From the NCBI GenBank assembly GCA_003427395.1, contig BFEA01000634.1, positions 520,225 to 555,972 on the forward strand: a stretch of 35,748 nt of DNA, written 5' to 3'. The position numbers were made by a program, and so were the translations under genes. Of the stretch, positions 1-10,740 are shown piece by piece. The first letter of the stretch is position 1. Each line of letters opens with the position of its first letter. The notes beneath the pieces were generated by a model. That model made no database searches, was not told where the DNA came from, and was given only the letters and a program-made list of their open reading frames with translations. This stretch comes from Chara braunii. Taxonomy: Eukaryota; Streptophyta; Charophyceae; Charales; Characeae.

Positions 1-980
1 GGGGGGTGAGGGTTGCATGGGGGCGTTCCCCATGGGTGGCTGGTCTGTTGTCTATGTGTTCTCCATGGGGGCCTTCAGTTTCTTGGTCGAGCCTGGCCCG
101 AAAGTTTTTCCAGGCAGCATGTGTTTCAGATGTGATTGTGTCAGGAACGGTGACCCTTGCCTGTTGGAATTCAAAAGACTGTTGTTTTCTTTCATGTGAG
201 CACCTCATCGCCAGACTTCCATAAGCACTGCCAGGCGGGGATATTGGAAAAGATTGCTCAAAAAGCTCGACCATTCTGCTCCACTTGGCAGGAGGACCCC
301 GAAGAGTATGACCTTCACATTCCAAGGGAGGTGGTGCCCTGTGATATAATGCCAAGCCGCGTCCCACCAGCTCCAGAGGCGTGCTACCATAGACCAAAAG
401 GCAATGCTCCAGGTTCACACATTTCCTAGGGGGAATGAGGTCGCAGTAAGTGCACAAGGGAGAAAATATCCCTTTTTGCTCCAGATCTGTACTCGCTGTC
501 ACCCAATCGGGGGTGTGTAGGCATCGGTGTATTATCTGCCACTGTAGGGATCTGTGATTAGTTGGCCGGATGTGGGAGTAGGACGACCATCTAAAGAAGT
601 GAAAATCCGCTTCTTTCAGTGGGGAGTCCCTGTCCCATCTTTGCAGGATGTCATCCATGACTGATACTGTTACGCACGACGTTCGGTATCCATTTTTAAC
701 TGTGTATTGCCATGGGTACATTTTGGACGAAATCCCCCATTGCCATTCCCATTCTGCTGGATCGAAGGGGATGTAGAGGGTGGTTAGTTCATACAGGAAC
801 AAAGGTCATCCTTATCTTCCACCACCCTCACTCTTATTACTGATGACACCGAGCTTTCGTAGTCCAACTCCTCATCTCAGTGGATTGTTGACCATCTCGC
901 ACCCGGTAACTGGGGACGGTAGGCGGACAGCTGCAAGTGTTTTTTTCCCCCTGCTCCACTGTGTATGGTCTCTAGGTCAT
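1..980 (-). pseudogene. Antisense LINE ORF2 C-terminal fragment (zf-RVT region)
   Basis: Read on the minus strand, this stretch encodes a broken version of the C-terminal end of a plant LINE ORF2, the reverse transcriptase-associated zinc-binding (zf-RVT) region. Recognisable blocks are SLQWQIIHRCLHTPDW, STDLEQKG, CTYC and LEHCLL, followed by a Trp-rich stretch LWSWWDAAWHYITGHHLPW. They align in the same order with the LINE at 5050-5600 of this window (SLQWQIEHRCLPTNDW, TSLEKKG, CKLCK, RWWDHIW). Similarity seems to start near position 960 (LSAYRPQLP against LAYRPATEI). Several frameshifts are needed. It runs off the left edge, so its 3' end is not visible. It is a separate insertion from the plus-strand LINE that follows. 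Confidence 0.8.
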
Positions 981-1039
981 GGCTTTGATATGACTGAGGG
1001 TCTTGTGTGTGGTTGAAAACCTACATTAGTGGTATGTGA

Positions 1040-1282
1040 ATTCTGAAGGTGGAAACTTGCTAGGTAGTTACGAGTACATCTGGGCCTCTTCGAGGGTGAA
1101 GAGGCAATGCTCCACCTACAAGTACTGTCCTGATTTGATTCCATATCTTATGATGTTGTTAATGTGACACTGGACCCATTTTCCAGCAGGTGTTGATCCC
1201 CACCAATAGACTGGAGCCTCCAGCCGGCCCGATAGGAGTGGGGGCTCGTATCACTACCCCTTGCAGGCTTGGCAGTGTTTTT
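1040..1282 (+). mobile_element. 5'-truncated LINE 3' end (tail family copy)
   Basis: Plus-strand LINE 3' untranslated sequence. It contains a ...GGGTGAAGAGGC block, also seen at 6177 and 7075, then ACACTGGACCCATTTTCCAG CAGGTG, the hallmark of a tail that recurs about ten times in this window, then CCACCAATAGACTGGAGCC. The end carries GGGGCTCGTATCACTACCCC, a loop motif shared with the tails at 30040 and 35010, and it stops close to a short T/A-rich junction. It lies directly upstream of the long LINE, so one of them probably inserted next to or into the other. Confidence 0.65.
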
Positions 1283-1436
1283 TAATAAAAATGAAAAACA
1301 AAGACTCCCTCAAGGACCTTCAAATCCTCAAAATTAAATCTAGTCAATTTTGGACAGAAGAAGATGTAGTCACCCTCCTTCTCAAATTGTTGATGAAAGC
1401 ATCCCTCGAAAAATGAGGGATACTTGACACAGCAAT

Positions 1437-2336
1437 ATGGAAGAATATATAGTTCAATTTTCTCTCCAAAGTGAGGTTTCTGGGCAAATTGGGAAGTTTG
1501 TAATGGAAAATAAAATAGATGAAGTGAATTTGATAGATGTGCTGTACAATAAAGACAAAACATGGAAGCTTCTCAAAAGAAACGCAGATTTGGACTTACG
1601 AACCCTAAATGTCAATGGTCTTGCCTCAGCAAAAAGAAATAAAAGGCAAGCCATATTAGAAATGTTAAAAGGAGTGGGAGGTAAGGAATGGTCAAATGTA
1701 ATATGTATCCAAGAGACTCACCTGATGGATACAGCGATACACACCCATGACCACAATGAAATATGGCCCCATACAACATTCCGAGTACATGCCCCCAAAC
1801 CAGTGAGTGCGGGAGTAGCTATTTGGATACCACCGACATCCAAAATCGAGGTGCTTAATTGGGAGGCGGATCAGCAGGAAGGAAGCTGGATATATATCTT
1901 GGCTATGCTGGAGTTAGAGGTGGTAAGCATAATCAATGTATATGATCCTAATGAAGCGTCTGAGCGCCAGGTTTTCTTTGATGCTATCCAACAACACCTC
2001 CTGGTGGGAATCCCAATCATAATGGTTCGGGACTTCAATGCGGCACCGGATCGTAATGTGGACAGATGGTCTATCCCCTCCCCCTGCCTATCCTACATAG
2101 AGACAGATGAACGAATAATAGTTAATCTATGTCATAATTCTAGTTTGTTTGACTCTTTCAGGAGACTCAATCCTACGTCCAAGATTTTTTCATGCTTTAG
2201 AAAAAATCAAGCTAACAAAACTACAAAATCCAGAATCGATCTCATCTTAGTATCAGAGGAATTGCAAGATGCAATACAGTTTGTCAGCATCCTCCCATGC
2301 AGCCCCTTCCCCGTTTGGATCACTCCATGGGGGTGA
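1437..2336 (+). pseudogene. LINE ORF2 endonuclease domain (broken)
   Basis: Encodes the apurinic/apyrimidinic-type endonuclease that nicks target DNA to prime LINE reverse transcription. Visible motifs in order are TLNVNGL, where the catalytic domain normally begins; VICIQETHL, with the metal-binding Glu; VRDFNAAPDR, where the usual GDFN is changed to RDFN but Asp and Asn remain; and SRIDLILVSEEL. The final catalytic SDH-type motif is not in this frame. It appears as LDHSMG in the next frame from about 2315, so a frameshift lies near 2280. The domain proper starts at about codon 52 of the frame; the residues before it have no known counterpart and may be leader or flanking sequence. Confidence 0.85.
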
Positions 2337-3043
2337 CAATCTTCGTCCTCCATAAGAAGCCAGATCAAGGAAGGGTTTACTACAAACTTAACACATCTCA
2401 CCTCGGGAATCCTAGTTTCCGACAATACTTAAATGATGTATGGGATTTTTGGAGAGAGCAAAAATACAACATTAATAATGACATTAATTGGCTCAACAAC
2501 GGTTTAGTCTTCCTAGGCCGTAAATGCAATGAATATTCTGAAACCCTAGCCAAACTTAGACATCAACAGGAAGCTGATATCCAAAACAAACTTCATGATT
2601 TACAAGAACAAGAAACTAATTCGACTGATCAAGGAGATATGGAATCCTTAGCAGAAGAAATACAAAAATTAGATGACCAACTACTCAAATATATGGAATA
2701 TAGATGGCAGGGTACTAGAATCAAAGAGAAACTAAAAAAACACCAAATGGAGGGAGTCATGGATGCAAGTTTTTTTTCTATGGCTAGAGCAAGAACAAGT
2801 CGAACCACAATTGAGGCACTAGCTGATCCCCTCAACAGAAATGAACCCCCAACCACCTCTACTGCAGCTACTACAAAAATTGCCAGGGATTTTTTTAAAG
2901 ATTTTTTTTCCTCACAAACTGCTTCAATCCCCAAAGCTCAAAGAGCCATAGAAATTGATGAATTCTTACTCCACCTAAAGAAAGTAATCACGAACACTCA
3001 GCGAAAAATACTCGAGATGAATCTCTCTAAGGAAGAAATTTGA
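2297..3043 (+). pseudogene. LINE ORF2 linker between endonuclease and RT (frameshifted)
   Basis: Continues the LINE polyprotein in a different frame from the endonuclease. It begins with the last endonuclease motif (LDHSMG) and goes on through a charged, Gln/Glu/Lys-rich stretch (QQEADIQNKLHDLQEQE) that resembles the coiled linker found in this position in L1-type elements. It is in the same frame as the RT segment that follows, separated only by a TGA at 3041-3043 in the position where related elements commonly have Trp (EEIW-KAL). The function is structural and is inferred from position only. Confidence 0.75.
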
Positions 3044-3991
3044 AAAGCCTTAATTCTCATGGAAGAGGAGAAAACTCCAGGAATAGATGGTCTTCCTAAA
3101 GAATTATGAGAGACCATGTGAGACTCCCTTTCGCAAGACCTTTTGGACTATTATCAAAATGTTTGGAAGACAGGAGACATGGGGGAGATAGTTAATCAAG
3201 GTGTCCTAACACTTCTATGCAAAAAAGGGGATAAATCCAATATCAGAAACTATAGACCCATCACCCTTCTTACAGTAATATATAAATTAGTAGCTAAGGC
3301 TCTGGCAGACAGAATGCTAAAAGTCATTACGGATATCATTCATCCAGCACAAATAAGATTCATCACGGACAGAAATATCCAAGACAACATCCTGCTCATT
3401 AATGAACTAATTAAAGTCTCACGTCAGTCTAAACACAATGCAACATTTATCTTCATAGACTTCGAAAAATCCTATGATCACCTGGACTGGTTCTTCTTGG
3501 ACACGTGCCTTGAAAAAATAAATTTTGGACCTTGTTTCAGAAAATGGGTAGAGATATTGCACAAAAAAGAAACTTATAGAGTTATGGTTAATGGCAATTT
3601 GACTCCCCCAATAAACCTTCAGAGATCTGTAAGACAAGGAGACCCTTTAGCTCATTTTTTGTTTATCATAGTCATGGAAGCCCTAACTGCCAATTTGAAC
3701 TGTCACAAGGATATAAAAAAGATCCAGATATTTTCTATTCCAGAAGAGACGATTCCTGTTTGTTCACTGTTTGCAGATGATTTATCTCTAATGGTAGATG
3801 CCACACAAGAAAATATAGAGGCAATCCACAGATTAATGAATAAATTTCATAAACTATCTGATATGAGGGTCAACTGGGAGAAAACCTTAGGACGGTGGAT
3901 TCACCACCAAGGGGTAAGACCTCCAGAACTCCCCCGTATCAAATGGCTTTCCAAAGATACTACCACTAGAGTCCTGGGCATTTTCCTATAA
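3044..3991 (+). pseudogene. LINE ORF2 reverse transcriptase domain (stop-interrupted)
   Basis: Reverse transcriptase of the LINE, which copies element RNA at a nicked target. Motifs in order are KTPGIDGLP, NIRNYRPITLL, QIRFITDRNIQDNILL, FIDFEKSYDHLDW with the first catalytic Asp, SVRQGDPLAHFLF, and CSLFADDLSLMV, in which FADD holds the other two catalytic Asp residues, then MRVNWEKT. All catalytic residues are intact. TGA stops at 3107 and 3119 fall where Trp is expected, and a TAA ends the frame at 3989-3991. The long open stretch from 3122 to 3988 suggests the element decayed fairly recently. The motif set is typical of L1-like plant LINEs. Confidence 0.9.
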
Positions 3992-6097
3992 GAAGATCTT
4001 GCATATTGCCCAAACCAAACTCGAGTTATGAAAAAATAAGCACACCTCGATTATGGGACGTTCTTTAATAATCAATAATATGATATTGATCTCGACCTGG
4101 TACAAATCAGCCATATGGGTCCTAGATGACTCAGCTATTAAGTTTCTACAAGAACAATTGAGAGCCTTTCTATAGAGAGGCAATAATGATTGCAAAAACG
4201 TCATCAGCAGAGTAGTCTGGTCGGCTTTAATTCAACCCAAATCTAGAGGATGGTTTGACATCATAGATCCAGCCATACAAGGCATGACTCTTTCAATATA
4301 GTGGATCAAGAGGCTTTTATTCAACCCACAAACTCCGTGGAGTGCCCTAGCATGGGAGCAACTTAGGAGATTGACTCCCTCCACCGATGCCTCAATAGAT
4401 CCGTCAATGTGGTTAGAAAACAGGGCATAGCCCATCCCCAGAGGTGGCTCGAGGAACTAGATTGCTCAGAATCCTACAGATAAGGAGGCAGCTAAACAAG
4501 ATATTAGTAAGGATCCTTTCTGGATTACTATCATCAAAACATGGAGGAAGTTTCCCCTACCGGAGAAGCATCCTCCCCAAAGATAGGAGGAGGTTTCCCG
4601 ACAGCCTATCTTCAACAATGTATGGATAAGGGACTCCCGAGGATATATGCTACACTGTAATGAAAACCCATGGAAAGGATGGATCAGGAAGGGCGTCACA
4701 AGAATAAAAGACATTTGGGACGTAGAGGTCAAAGATTGGTTGACCCCTTCCAACTTACAAATCAAACTCAGATATTGTCATCATGTGGAGGAATACTTGG
4801 AAAATTTTATTGATATAATTCCACTTGACTGCGTTCGTATTCTTAAGAAAGGTAGAATTTTTCAAGAAAGTGATTGGGTGGGTCTCAGGAATGAATCTAG
4901 GATGATTGGCAATATAGTAGATATCTCCCTCGATTCATTAGTGTTAGTTAATCTCTTCCTATTAAAAGAAGACAATACAGTGACCCGCCACCCAGAAAGC
5001 AAAACACAATGGATGCCAATGGACAAAATTTTCAAAATAAGAGTACTTCAAATAGACACATCTTCATGGTTGGCCTATAGACCAGCAACAGAAATTGTAG
5101 ACCTATCGCTGGATCCAGAGTGTTGGACATGGGGCGGACAAGAAAAGAAGGAAATGAAGTACAAGAGGTCGCTTCACTCCTTATCAGTCAAATCAACCTA
5201 CCGAATGCTCAAACCAAAAATTAATATAAAGGATAAAGTCTCAGCAAGGTGGAGACAACAACTGAATCTCAATCAGGAAGAATTAAGCCAGGTTAAATGG
5301 TTTAGTTCAATAAATATAAGACCTACAAAAATAGCATCTCTTCAGTGGCAAATTGAACACCGCTGCCTACCCACGAATGATTGGATAATCACTAGGACCT
5401 CTCTCGAGAAAAAAGGAATAGCAGAACCATGGTGTAAGCTTTGCAAATCGGCTTTCCCCAACAAAAAAATTCCGGAGACTATAGAACAGATCTTCCTGTC
5501 TTGTCCTGGAGCTGTTTGGTTATGGAGGTGGTGGGATCACATTTGGAACCACCTAGAAACTAAGGCGCAATGACCATGGGGATGGAAAGTAATTCTGTTT
5601 GAAATATGTCAGAACAAATTGATAATTACACTCGGAATCTTTTCGCTATAGGACGAAGAGTCATCCTCTGGGCAATATGGCAAAGAAGATGTATCAATAA
5701 GTGGGAAGGGGCCAGATTAGATGGCCCAGAGTTTACATAAAATATCAAACAACAAGTGCAAACTGAGATCATGTCTCACTGGAAAATGGTTAAGGAAAAG
5801 ATTCATTTCATCTCATCTAAAGAAGATATCCTCAAATTCATCCAAATGTTCAATAGAGACTGGTTAGGGGGGGAGAAAGGAGGAAAGATTGGGAAGGTGG
5901 AATGGAAAGGTGAGACGGGAGAAGAAGGGGTTCAGGAGGTAGATAGGAACTATAGGCTTATATTCAATGAGTGGTCTGAGGTCGACCCATCGATCCCCAT
6001 CCGTCCAATGCAAGATTTCCCAAATCCCTTCCCCCACCCACAAAATGTTTTTGTTCTCATATCATGGTTTGGCCATGAAGTTGCTCAACCTTTATAA
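3992..6097 (+). pseudogene. LINE ORF2 C-terminal part with zf-RVT region (broken)
   Basis: Continuation of the LINE polyprotein in shifting frames. From 4050 to 4430 one frame reads SLIINNMILISTWYKSAIW and then AIQGMTL, interrupted by TAG at 4173 and 4428. From 4647 to 5573 a 308-codon open stretch holds LHSLSVKSTYRML, SLQWQIEHRCLPTNDW, a Cys pair CKLCK, and LSCPGAVWLWRWWDHIW, the zf-RVT signature. A TGA at 5571 is followed in frame by PWGWKVILFE, so translation once continued. A last segment (5756-6097) ends with EWSEVDPSIPIRPMQDFPNP; a near copy of this ending is at 6830-6920. The role of this C-terminal domain in LINEs is presumed nucleic-acid binding. Confidence 0.82.
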
Positions 6098-6538
6098 AAC
6101 GCCCAGGCTATAACAAGATCTGCTGGAGAAATAGCAACTAGAGCTAGGAATGAAAGTTTTAATCTGGCGCCCAGGTCGGGGTGAAGAGGCTCAGGTTTGG
6201 ATTTTAACAATATTTCTCCTGATTGTAAGAGAAAAAATGTCGGCTACGGCTTAGTATTGGTTAGGATGACATTGTCCCTGAGAAGTAATGTTCGGGCACA
6301 AGGAGAGTCAGGAGTGGGTCTAGGTTTAGGAAGCCAGAATGACTGTTATAGCATAGTCTTCCAACATTTTTGCATACTAATCATCATCATCTTCATCATG
6401 AGTATCATTATCTCACAGTTTCATTATCAACACCTCAGCATGTTTGATTCGGTTACTCCGGGTAGACTGTGAGGACCCCGGCCTCAATCTTCTTATTTGT
6501 AATATCAGCCTTGGGCACTGGGCCCACTTTTTTCCTTA

Positions 6539-6540
<2 letters not shown>
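6098..6540 (+). other. LINE 3' untranslated region
   Basis: Non-coding stretch between the end of the LINE reading frame and its poly(A). The block CTGGCGCCCAGGTCGGGGTG followed by AAGAGGC recurs in diverged form at 1085-1110 and 7060-7085, and a GGGCACTGGGCCCAC block recurs in the other LINE tails. A run of TCATCATCATCTTCATCATG sits at 6380-6400. Confidence 0.65.
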
Positions 6541-6569
<29 letters not shown>

Positions 6570-6627
6570 TCTTTTTTTTGAAAGGAGAATCTTGTTGATT
6601 TTTTTCTTTTTTTTTCTTTTTTTTTTG
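6541..6627. repeat. Poly(A) followed by poly(T) low-complexity tract
   Basis: About 28 A residues (LINE poly(A)) are followed within 60 bases by T-rich runs. The A and T blocks could fold back on each other. Open reading frames predicted here are Lys- or Phe-run artefacts. Confidence 0.9.
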
Positions 6628-6759
6628 GTAAATGAAAGAAGCCTGCAACTTCCGGTACATCCAGGCTCGACAGTGATTGGGATACCGGTCGGATTAGGCT
6701 CGGACTTCATAGCTGGGCAAGGGGCTGGTTGTTAAAGCAATTTGCAACAACTGGCTCGG

Positions 6760-7255
6760 GGGGAGCAAAGGGGGTTGGATCACAGAAGTGGTATGGAGAG
6801 GAGGAGAAAGAGAAGGCCAGGTGGAGCTTATCAGGGATTACAAACTCACCTTCCACGATTGGACTACGATTGATCCTGCAATCCCAATTCGGCCCTCTTC
6901 TGAGTTCCCGGACCCCTTCGTTTCCCCCCCTCTCTCCGTTGTTGATCTGCAACAGTATGGACAAGACTGAGAAGACACGAACAACATAGTGTGGAGGTGA
7001 AGTGCGTAGCTACGCAGTATGCAGGAGGCCTGCGGAAGATGGAACTGGCTCAAAATGAGACGCCCAGTAGCAGGATGAAGAGGCCTTGTTTACATTCTCA
7101 ATATATGGTTTCGTTAGTTGCTCCCATAGTCGAAGCCGGGTAATGCCCCGGTAGATTGCCCGAGAACTCTTTCTCATTTTACTGTATCTGGGACGCTGGG
7201 CCCTATTCTCAGCAGGTGCATTTTTCCACCAATAGACTGGGGCAACCGGCACTAG
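6760..7255 (+). mobile_element. Second 5'-truncated LINE copy, C-terminus plus 3' UTR
   Basis: The 6788-6970 frame reads HDWTTIDPAIPIRPSSEFPD, which matches the C-terminal end of the upstream LINE (NEWSEVDPSIPIRPMQDFPN). The 3' untranslated blocks follow in the same order as in that LINE: GACGCCCAGTAGCAGGATGA then AGAGGC, GCCGGGTAATGCCCCGG, GGGACGCTGGGCCC, CAGCAGGTG and CCACCAATAGACTGG. The GCCGGGTAATG...CCCCGG block links this LINE tail to the antisense retroposon tails at 7860, 8610 and 24835. The copy ends without poly(A), next to an inverted repeat. Confidence 0.75.
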
Positions 7256-7266
7256 GGCTACACCTC

Positions 7267-7381
7267 CACTACCGTCTTCCCCCGAACATAACGCACCCTT
7301 ATTTTGGCTGTATCTTACCATAAATATAGCTTGTATAGATTCATTTTTAGGGTGCGTGATGTTCGGGGGAAGACAGTAGTA
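7267..7381. repeat. 33-bp inverted repeat with 49-bp spacer
   Basis: Arms 7267-7299 and 7349-7381 are reverse complements at about 30 of 33 positions. The arm reads ...CTTCCCCCGAACATAACGC then ACCCT. The sequence AGGGTGCGT, which looks like the outer end of a DNA-transposon terminal repeat, lies at the inside of each arm. The arrangement is therefore either a foldback element or two transposon ends facing outwards from a 49-bp spacer. Confidence 0.7.
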
Positions 7382-7773
7382 GGCTGAAGCTGGTTACTTT
7401 CCGAAAAAAAAGAGGAAAAAAGAACAGGGGAGGACATACGAGCCCATTGCAGGGCCGCTCAGTTTGCAACGGGCTCCGTCCATCCTCCCTCACTTGGCCC
7501 AGGAAACTTGTGCGCATGCATGTTTGCATCTGCCCCATTACATCCTCCCCCCCCCCCCCAGAAAAATACTAGTCCGCACAGGCATCCGGATAGGGCATCG
7601 CGACATCTCTGGAATTCCAGACTTTTCCGGCTATCCGGACGACCGGAGGAGGTGCGGCATCCGGTGTCTGGAACTGGTCCGGTGTCCAGTCCAGTGTAGC
7701 TATGCTCCCATTGATAGAATGGGGTCATCTACTGGGGACCAAATAGAAAAGGAAAAAGATGTGGGTCCTCGTA
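7382..7773. other. Unassigned spacer
   Basis: No gene is supported. The stretch has a C run at 7548-7559, several copies of TCCGG and GTGTCTGG/GTGTCCAG, and a perfect palindrome TCTGGAATTCCAGA at 7608-7621. Confidence 0.5.
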
Positions 7774-7890
7774 GCTTTTTTTTTTTTTTTTTTTTTTCCC
7801 CTGAGAACCGGGCTCAGCGTCCCTTTGAAGTACAACTGAGAATATGTAACACATTTGAAGTTCCGGGGCCATTACCCGACTTCGGCTAAG
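7774..7890 (-). mobile_element. Retroposon 3' tail with poly(A), antisense
   Basis: On the minus strand this reads GTCGGGTAATGGCCCCGG, then a variable AT-rich stretch, GGGACGCTGAGCCCGGTTCT, and then 24 A residues. The order matches the tails at 8501-8640 and 24721-24862. The tail is shortened after the GGGACGCTG block, so CAGCAGGTG and the AATAGA block are missing. It is either a truncated insertion or a nested copy, downstream in minus-strand sense of the larger unit at 8501-11440. Confidence 0.7.
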
Positions 7891-8500
7891 AAAACAATCA
7901 GTCGATTACCAAACCTGCGAAAACCTATGAAAAACAACTTTAAGAACAACTGCAGTTCTCAGAAAAAAACTGCCTATGATCTACCCAACCACAGACCAAA
8001 CCTGGAAACAAAAAATCCTAACTAAAACCTCGTATTGTTTACACCTCCCCTTCAACAAGCGAAAAAACGTTAAGTCCAAGCGTTTAGTCCTAGTACCAGA
8101 ACTCGGATGATCTCGTACCCTCCTATGCTAGGGTTACAGCGCAACACAAACGTCCCCAGTACCGATCAGCTTGGTTCAGACGGCAAAGAGTGCCTTCCTC
8201 CCTCGACACTCTCGATTAACCACACGCCCCAGACCTAAGTTACAGGGAAAGCCCCCCGACATCAGCTATACCAGACAACCTGGTTATGCCTTCCTCCCTA
8301 GACATAACTCCACAGACCTTTTGCTCCCCAAGGGTACAGAGAAAAAGTTTCAGCACCGGCCTGTGTTGTCCCAACTTTGTCCTTCTGACCTACTTACTTA
8401 GACAAACGTCCCTTCCCATGTTGAACCCCATTTGCTTTCTCCCATCTTCCAGTTCTAACCTTCTCCTTCCCCTCCTAACATTCTATCCACAATCTCCCTT
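7891..8500 (-). other. Pyrimidine-rich non-coding stretch between two retroposon tails
   Basis: No gene is supported. The plus strand is C/T-rich and carries degenerate forms of modules seen further right, such as GGGTTACAGCGCAAC near 8130, TTACAGGGAAAG near 8240 and GGTACAGAG near 8333. It is probably the body of the retroposon whose tail is at 7774. Confidence 0.45.
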
Positions 8501-8740
8501 TTTTTTTTTAATGGGAACAAGGGTCCAATCTATTCGTGGGGAGCAGCACATGCTGGGAACCGGGCCTAACGTCCCATATGGAAATTTACATAGAATTTTG
8601 AAAGTTGAGATACCGGGGCCATTACCCGACTTTGGCTAAGAAAAAATTGGGGCTCCTTAGGAAATTACTACAACAAACTTCAAAAATAGGCAAAAATTCA
8701 GAAAACGACTCAGAACCCCCCCCTCAATCCTCTTTACCTC

Positions 8741-9038
8741 ACTCCGGCAAGACTTACTGCAACAGAGCCACCATCTCCGCTGCTGTTGTACCCTATTTTC
8801 ATCCTACCAGCTAGCCCCCTCACTAGTATGACACTTCATAACCCACCATCTTTTTTTGAAGACCCCACCCACCCTTTTGTTGAAACAAGAAGATATGCAC
8901 AATTCAGAAAAGGACCCAAACACCACCAATCAATCCCCTATAACCCACTCCGGCAAGACTTACTGCAGCAGAGCCACCATCTCCTTTGCTGCTATACCCT
9001 ATTCATATCCTACCTGCTAGCCCCCTCACTAGTAGGAC
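8741..9038. repeat. Direct repeat, period about 205 bp
   Basis: A module beginning ACTCCGGCAAGACTTACTGC and ending in GCTAGCCCCCTCACTAGTA occurs at 8741-8832 and 8946-9038, with similar flanks. Diverged copies occur at 10080-10170 and 12019-12110. It is an internal repeat of the antisense retroposon. Confidence 0.8.
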
Positions 9039-9224
9039 GCGTGATATCCCACTATCTTTTTCTCTCACTCACCTGTATCCCTTTTTTGAAAAAGTCTGAG
9101 AACACTTGCGGTAATTCAGGAGGCATGGGAATAGACCGCAGAGGTCCTACAAATGCTCCAAAACTCTTGAAATCCCTAACAGACCCTTCCAAAGTTCTCC
9201 AACACTGTCTTACTCCCCGCTGAG

Positions 9225-9960
9225 CTCTTCCAGGCCTCACACCCCCACATCTTGCTAGGTTACAGAGCAACACAACTCACCCCAGCGCCGACCAACGTCG
9301 TCCCAACAGCAACCCTTGGTTGTCTCGTGGAATGCCCACCCCAAAGCATCCCCAGATCTCTCTACCAGGCCTCACGTTCCTGCATCAGCAGGTTACAGGG
9401 CAACACCCCAACACCGGCCAGCGTCGTTCTGGCATCGAACAACCGTAGATCACTGAGTATAACAACATCGAAGGCACCTAAAACGAGTTGCTAGGAGTCC
9501 CCAGAGTCCTAAAACATTTGTAAGATTACCAAACAGCCAACTTACTTGTGAAGAAAACAAAAACCAACTAAGATTATCCGAGGCTTTGAGACCAAAAACC
9601 AAAAACCACCTGCCCCAGTGCATTTCAGCAGCCCAACCTTTTCCGCCTCCGCCCGAAACCCCAATACTCAATCTCTACCAGGCCTCATACCCCCAACTGC
9701 TAGGTTACAGGGTGGCGTGATCCACCCCAGAAACCCCCCACCTGCTAGGCTACAGGGCTGAGCGACCCGCCCCGACTCCGGCCAGCGTTGACTAAGTACC
9801 AGCCCACCAATAGACAGTAGAGCGCCTTCCACCCTCGACGACTCCCCAAATCTCTCTACCAGGTTTCATGCCCCCGTACAGCTCGAGTTACAGGGCAACG
9901 CTACCAAGCCCCAACACCAACCAACGTCGTTTTGGCCTCGTCCATTCGCAGACCACTGGG
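9225..9960. repeat. Irregular repeat array: CTACCAGGCCTCA...GGTTACAGG modules
   Basis: Modules of roughly 80-130 bp share CTCTACCAGGCCTCACGC, a short C-rich gap, CTAGGTTACAGGG and GCACCGGCCAGCGTCGT. Good copies start near 9227, 9360, 9680 and 9852. The same modules reappear near 11631 and in the third unit near 25031 and 25162. The array could be a promoter-type or structural repeat of the retroposon; no coding potential is seen. Confidence 0.7.
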
Positions 9961-10199
9961 ACCAACGGACATCAGCAGAGAACAGACAAACCACCAATCC
10001 TCACCATAGTTGTGGTTCCCATCATCCAACTCCTCCAGGCACTGGTTGCAATCGGCCAACAAAATTTATTCTCACCCCTACTCCGACAAGACTTACTACG
10101 GTTGAGCCACCATCTCCACCCTTGCTGTACCCTATTCCCGCCCTACAGGCTAACCCCTTCGCCGTAGAGCGCGTTATCTCCAACCTTCACCGCCAAAAC

Positions 10200-10740
10200 A
10201 ACCCACTACAACCAGCATAAACTCAGATACACGTTATTTCGAATTCAAAAATAGGAGGCAAAATTATGATGTAAAAATCAAAAGTAAGAATTGTAGAAGA
10301 ATTTTTTAGAAATTTATGATTCAAATTTCAATACTCTGAACACAAAGATTAAGAAAAAAGTTATATGGAATAGGGAATTATAGGAGATTATAATTTCAGA
10401 TTTCAGTGTAAGAATTTCAAAGAATTTTTAATGAGACATGCGAACGAAGTTTGGAATAGATCGCAAAATTTCAAATTTGAGAAAGTCAATATAAGAGATT
10501 TTAATGAGACACACGAACGAAGTTTGGAACTAGTTTGAACCACGATTAGGAATTAGGACCTTGATATAATGATCAAATTTATGAAAATCAGTATGAAGAA
10601 GTTCAAACAAGAAATTCGAAGAAAACAAAATTTGGAATATTAATCGCGACGAATTTGATCACAGCAACAGTACGGGATCAATCAAGAGTATACACCATTC
10701 ATAGACCTAATGAATAAGAGCGCCTACAAATTTTCAGGAC
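10200..10740. other. A-rich block with an internal direct repeat
   Basis: A/T-rich sequence without a gene. TTTTAATGAGACATGCGAAC followed by GAAGTTTGGAA occurs at 10427-10457 and again at 10499-10529 with two or three changes. Comparable A-rich blocks lie at 12690-13560 and 25920-26400, in the same relative place in the other two units. Confidence 0.6.

Larger units (their letters stand above)
1283..6569 (+). mobile_element. Decayed near-full-length L1-type LINE retrotransposon
   Basis: This is one plus-strand non-LTR retrotransposon of about 5.3 kb. Domains appear in the standard order: apurinic-type endonuclease, linker, reverse transcriptase with an FADD active site, a long C-terminal part with the zf-RVT region, a 3' untranslated region and a 29-nt poly(A). 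No ORF1 (RNA-binding protein) is seen, so it is either 5' truncated or belongs to a one-ORF lineage. It carries about eight in-frame stops and at least two frameshifts, so it is dead. Its 3' untranslated region breaks into poly(A) just after GGGCACTGGGCCCAC, the tail motif, so the last ~80 bases found in other copies are missing. No target-site duplication was found by eye. The 5' boundary is approximate. Confidence 0.88.
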
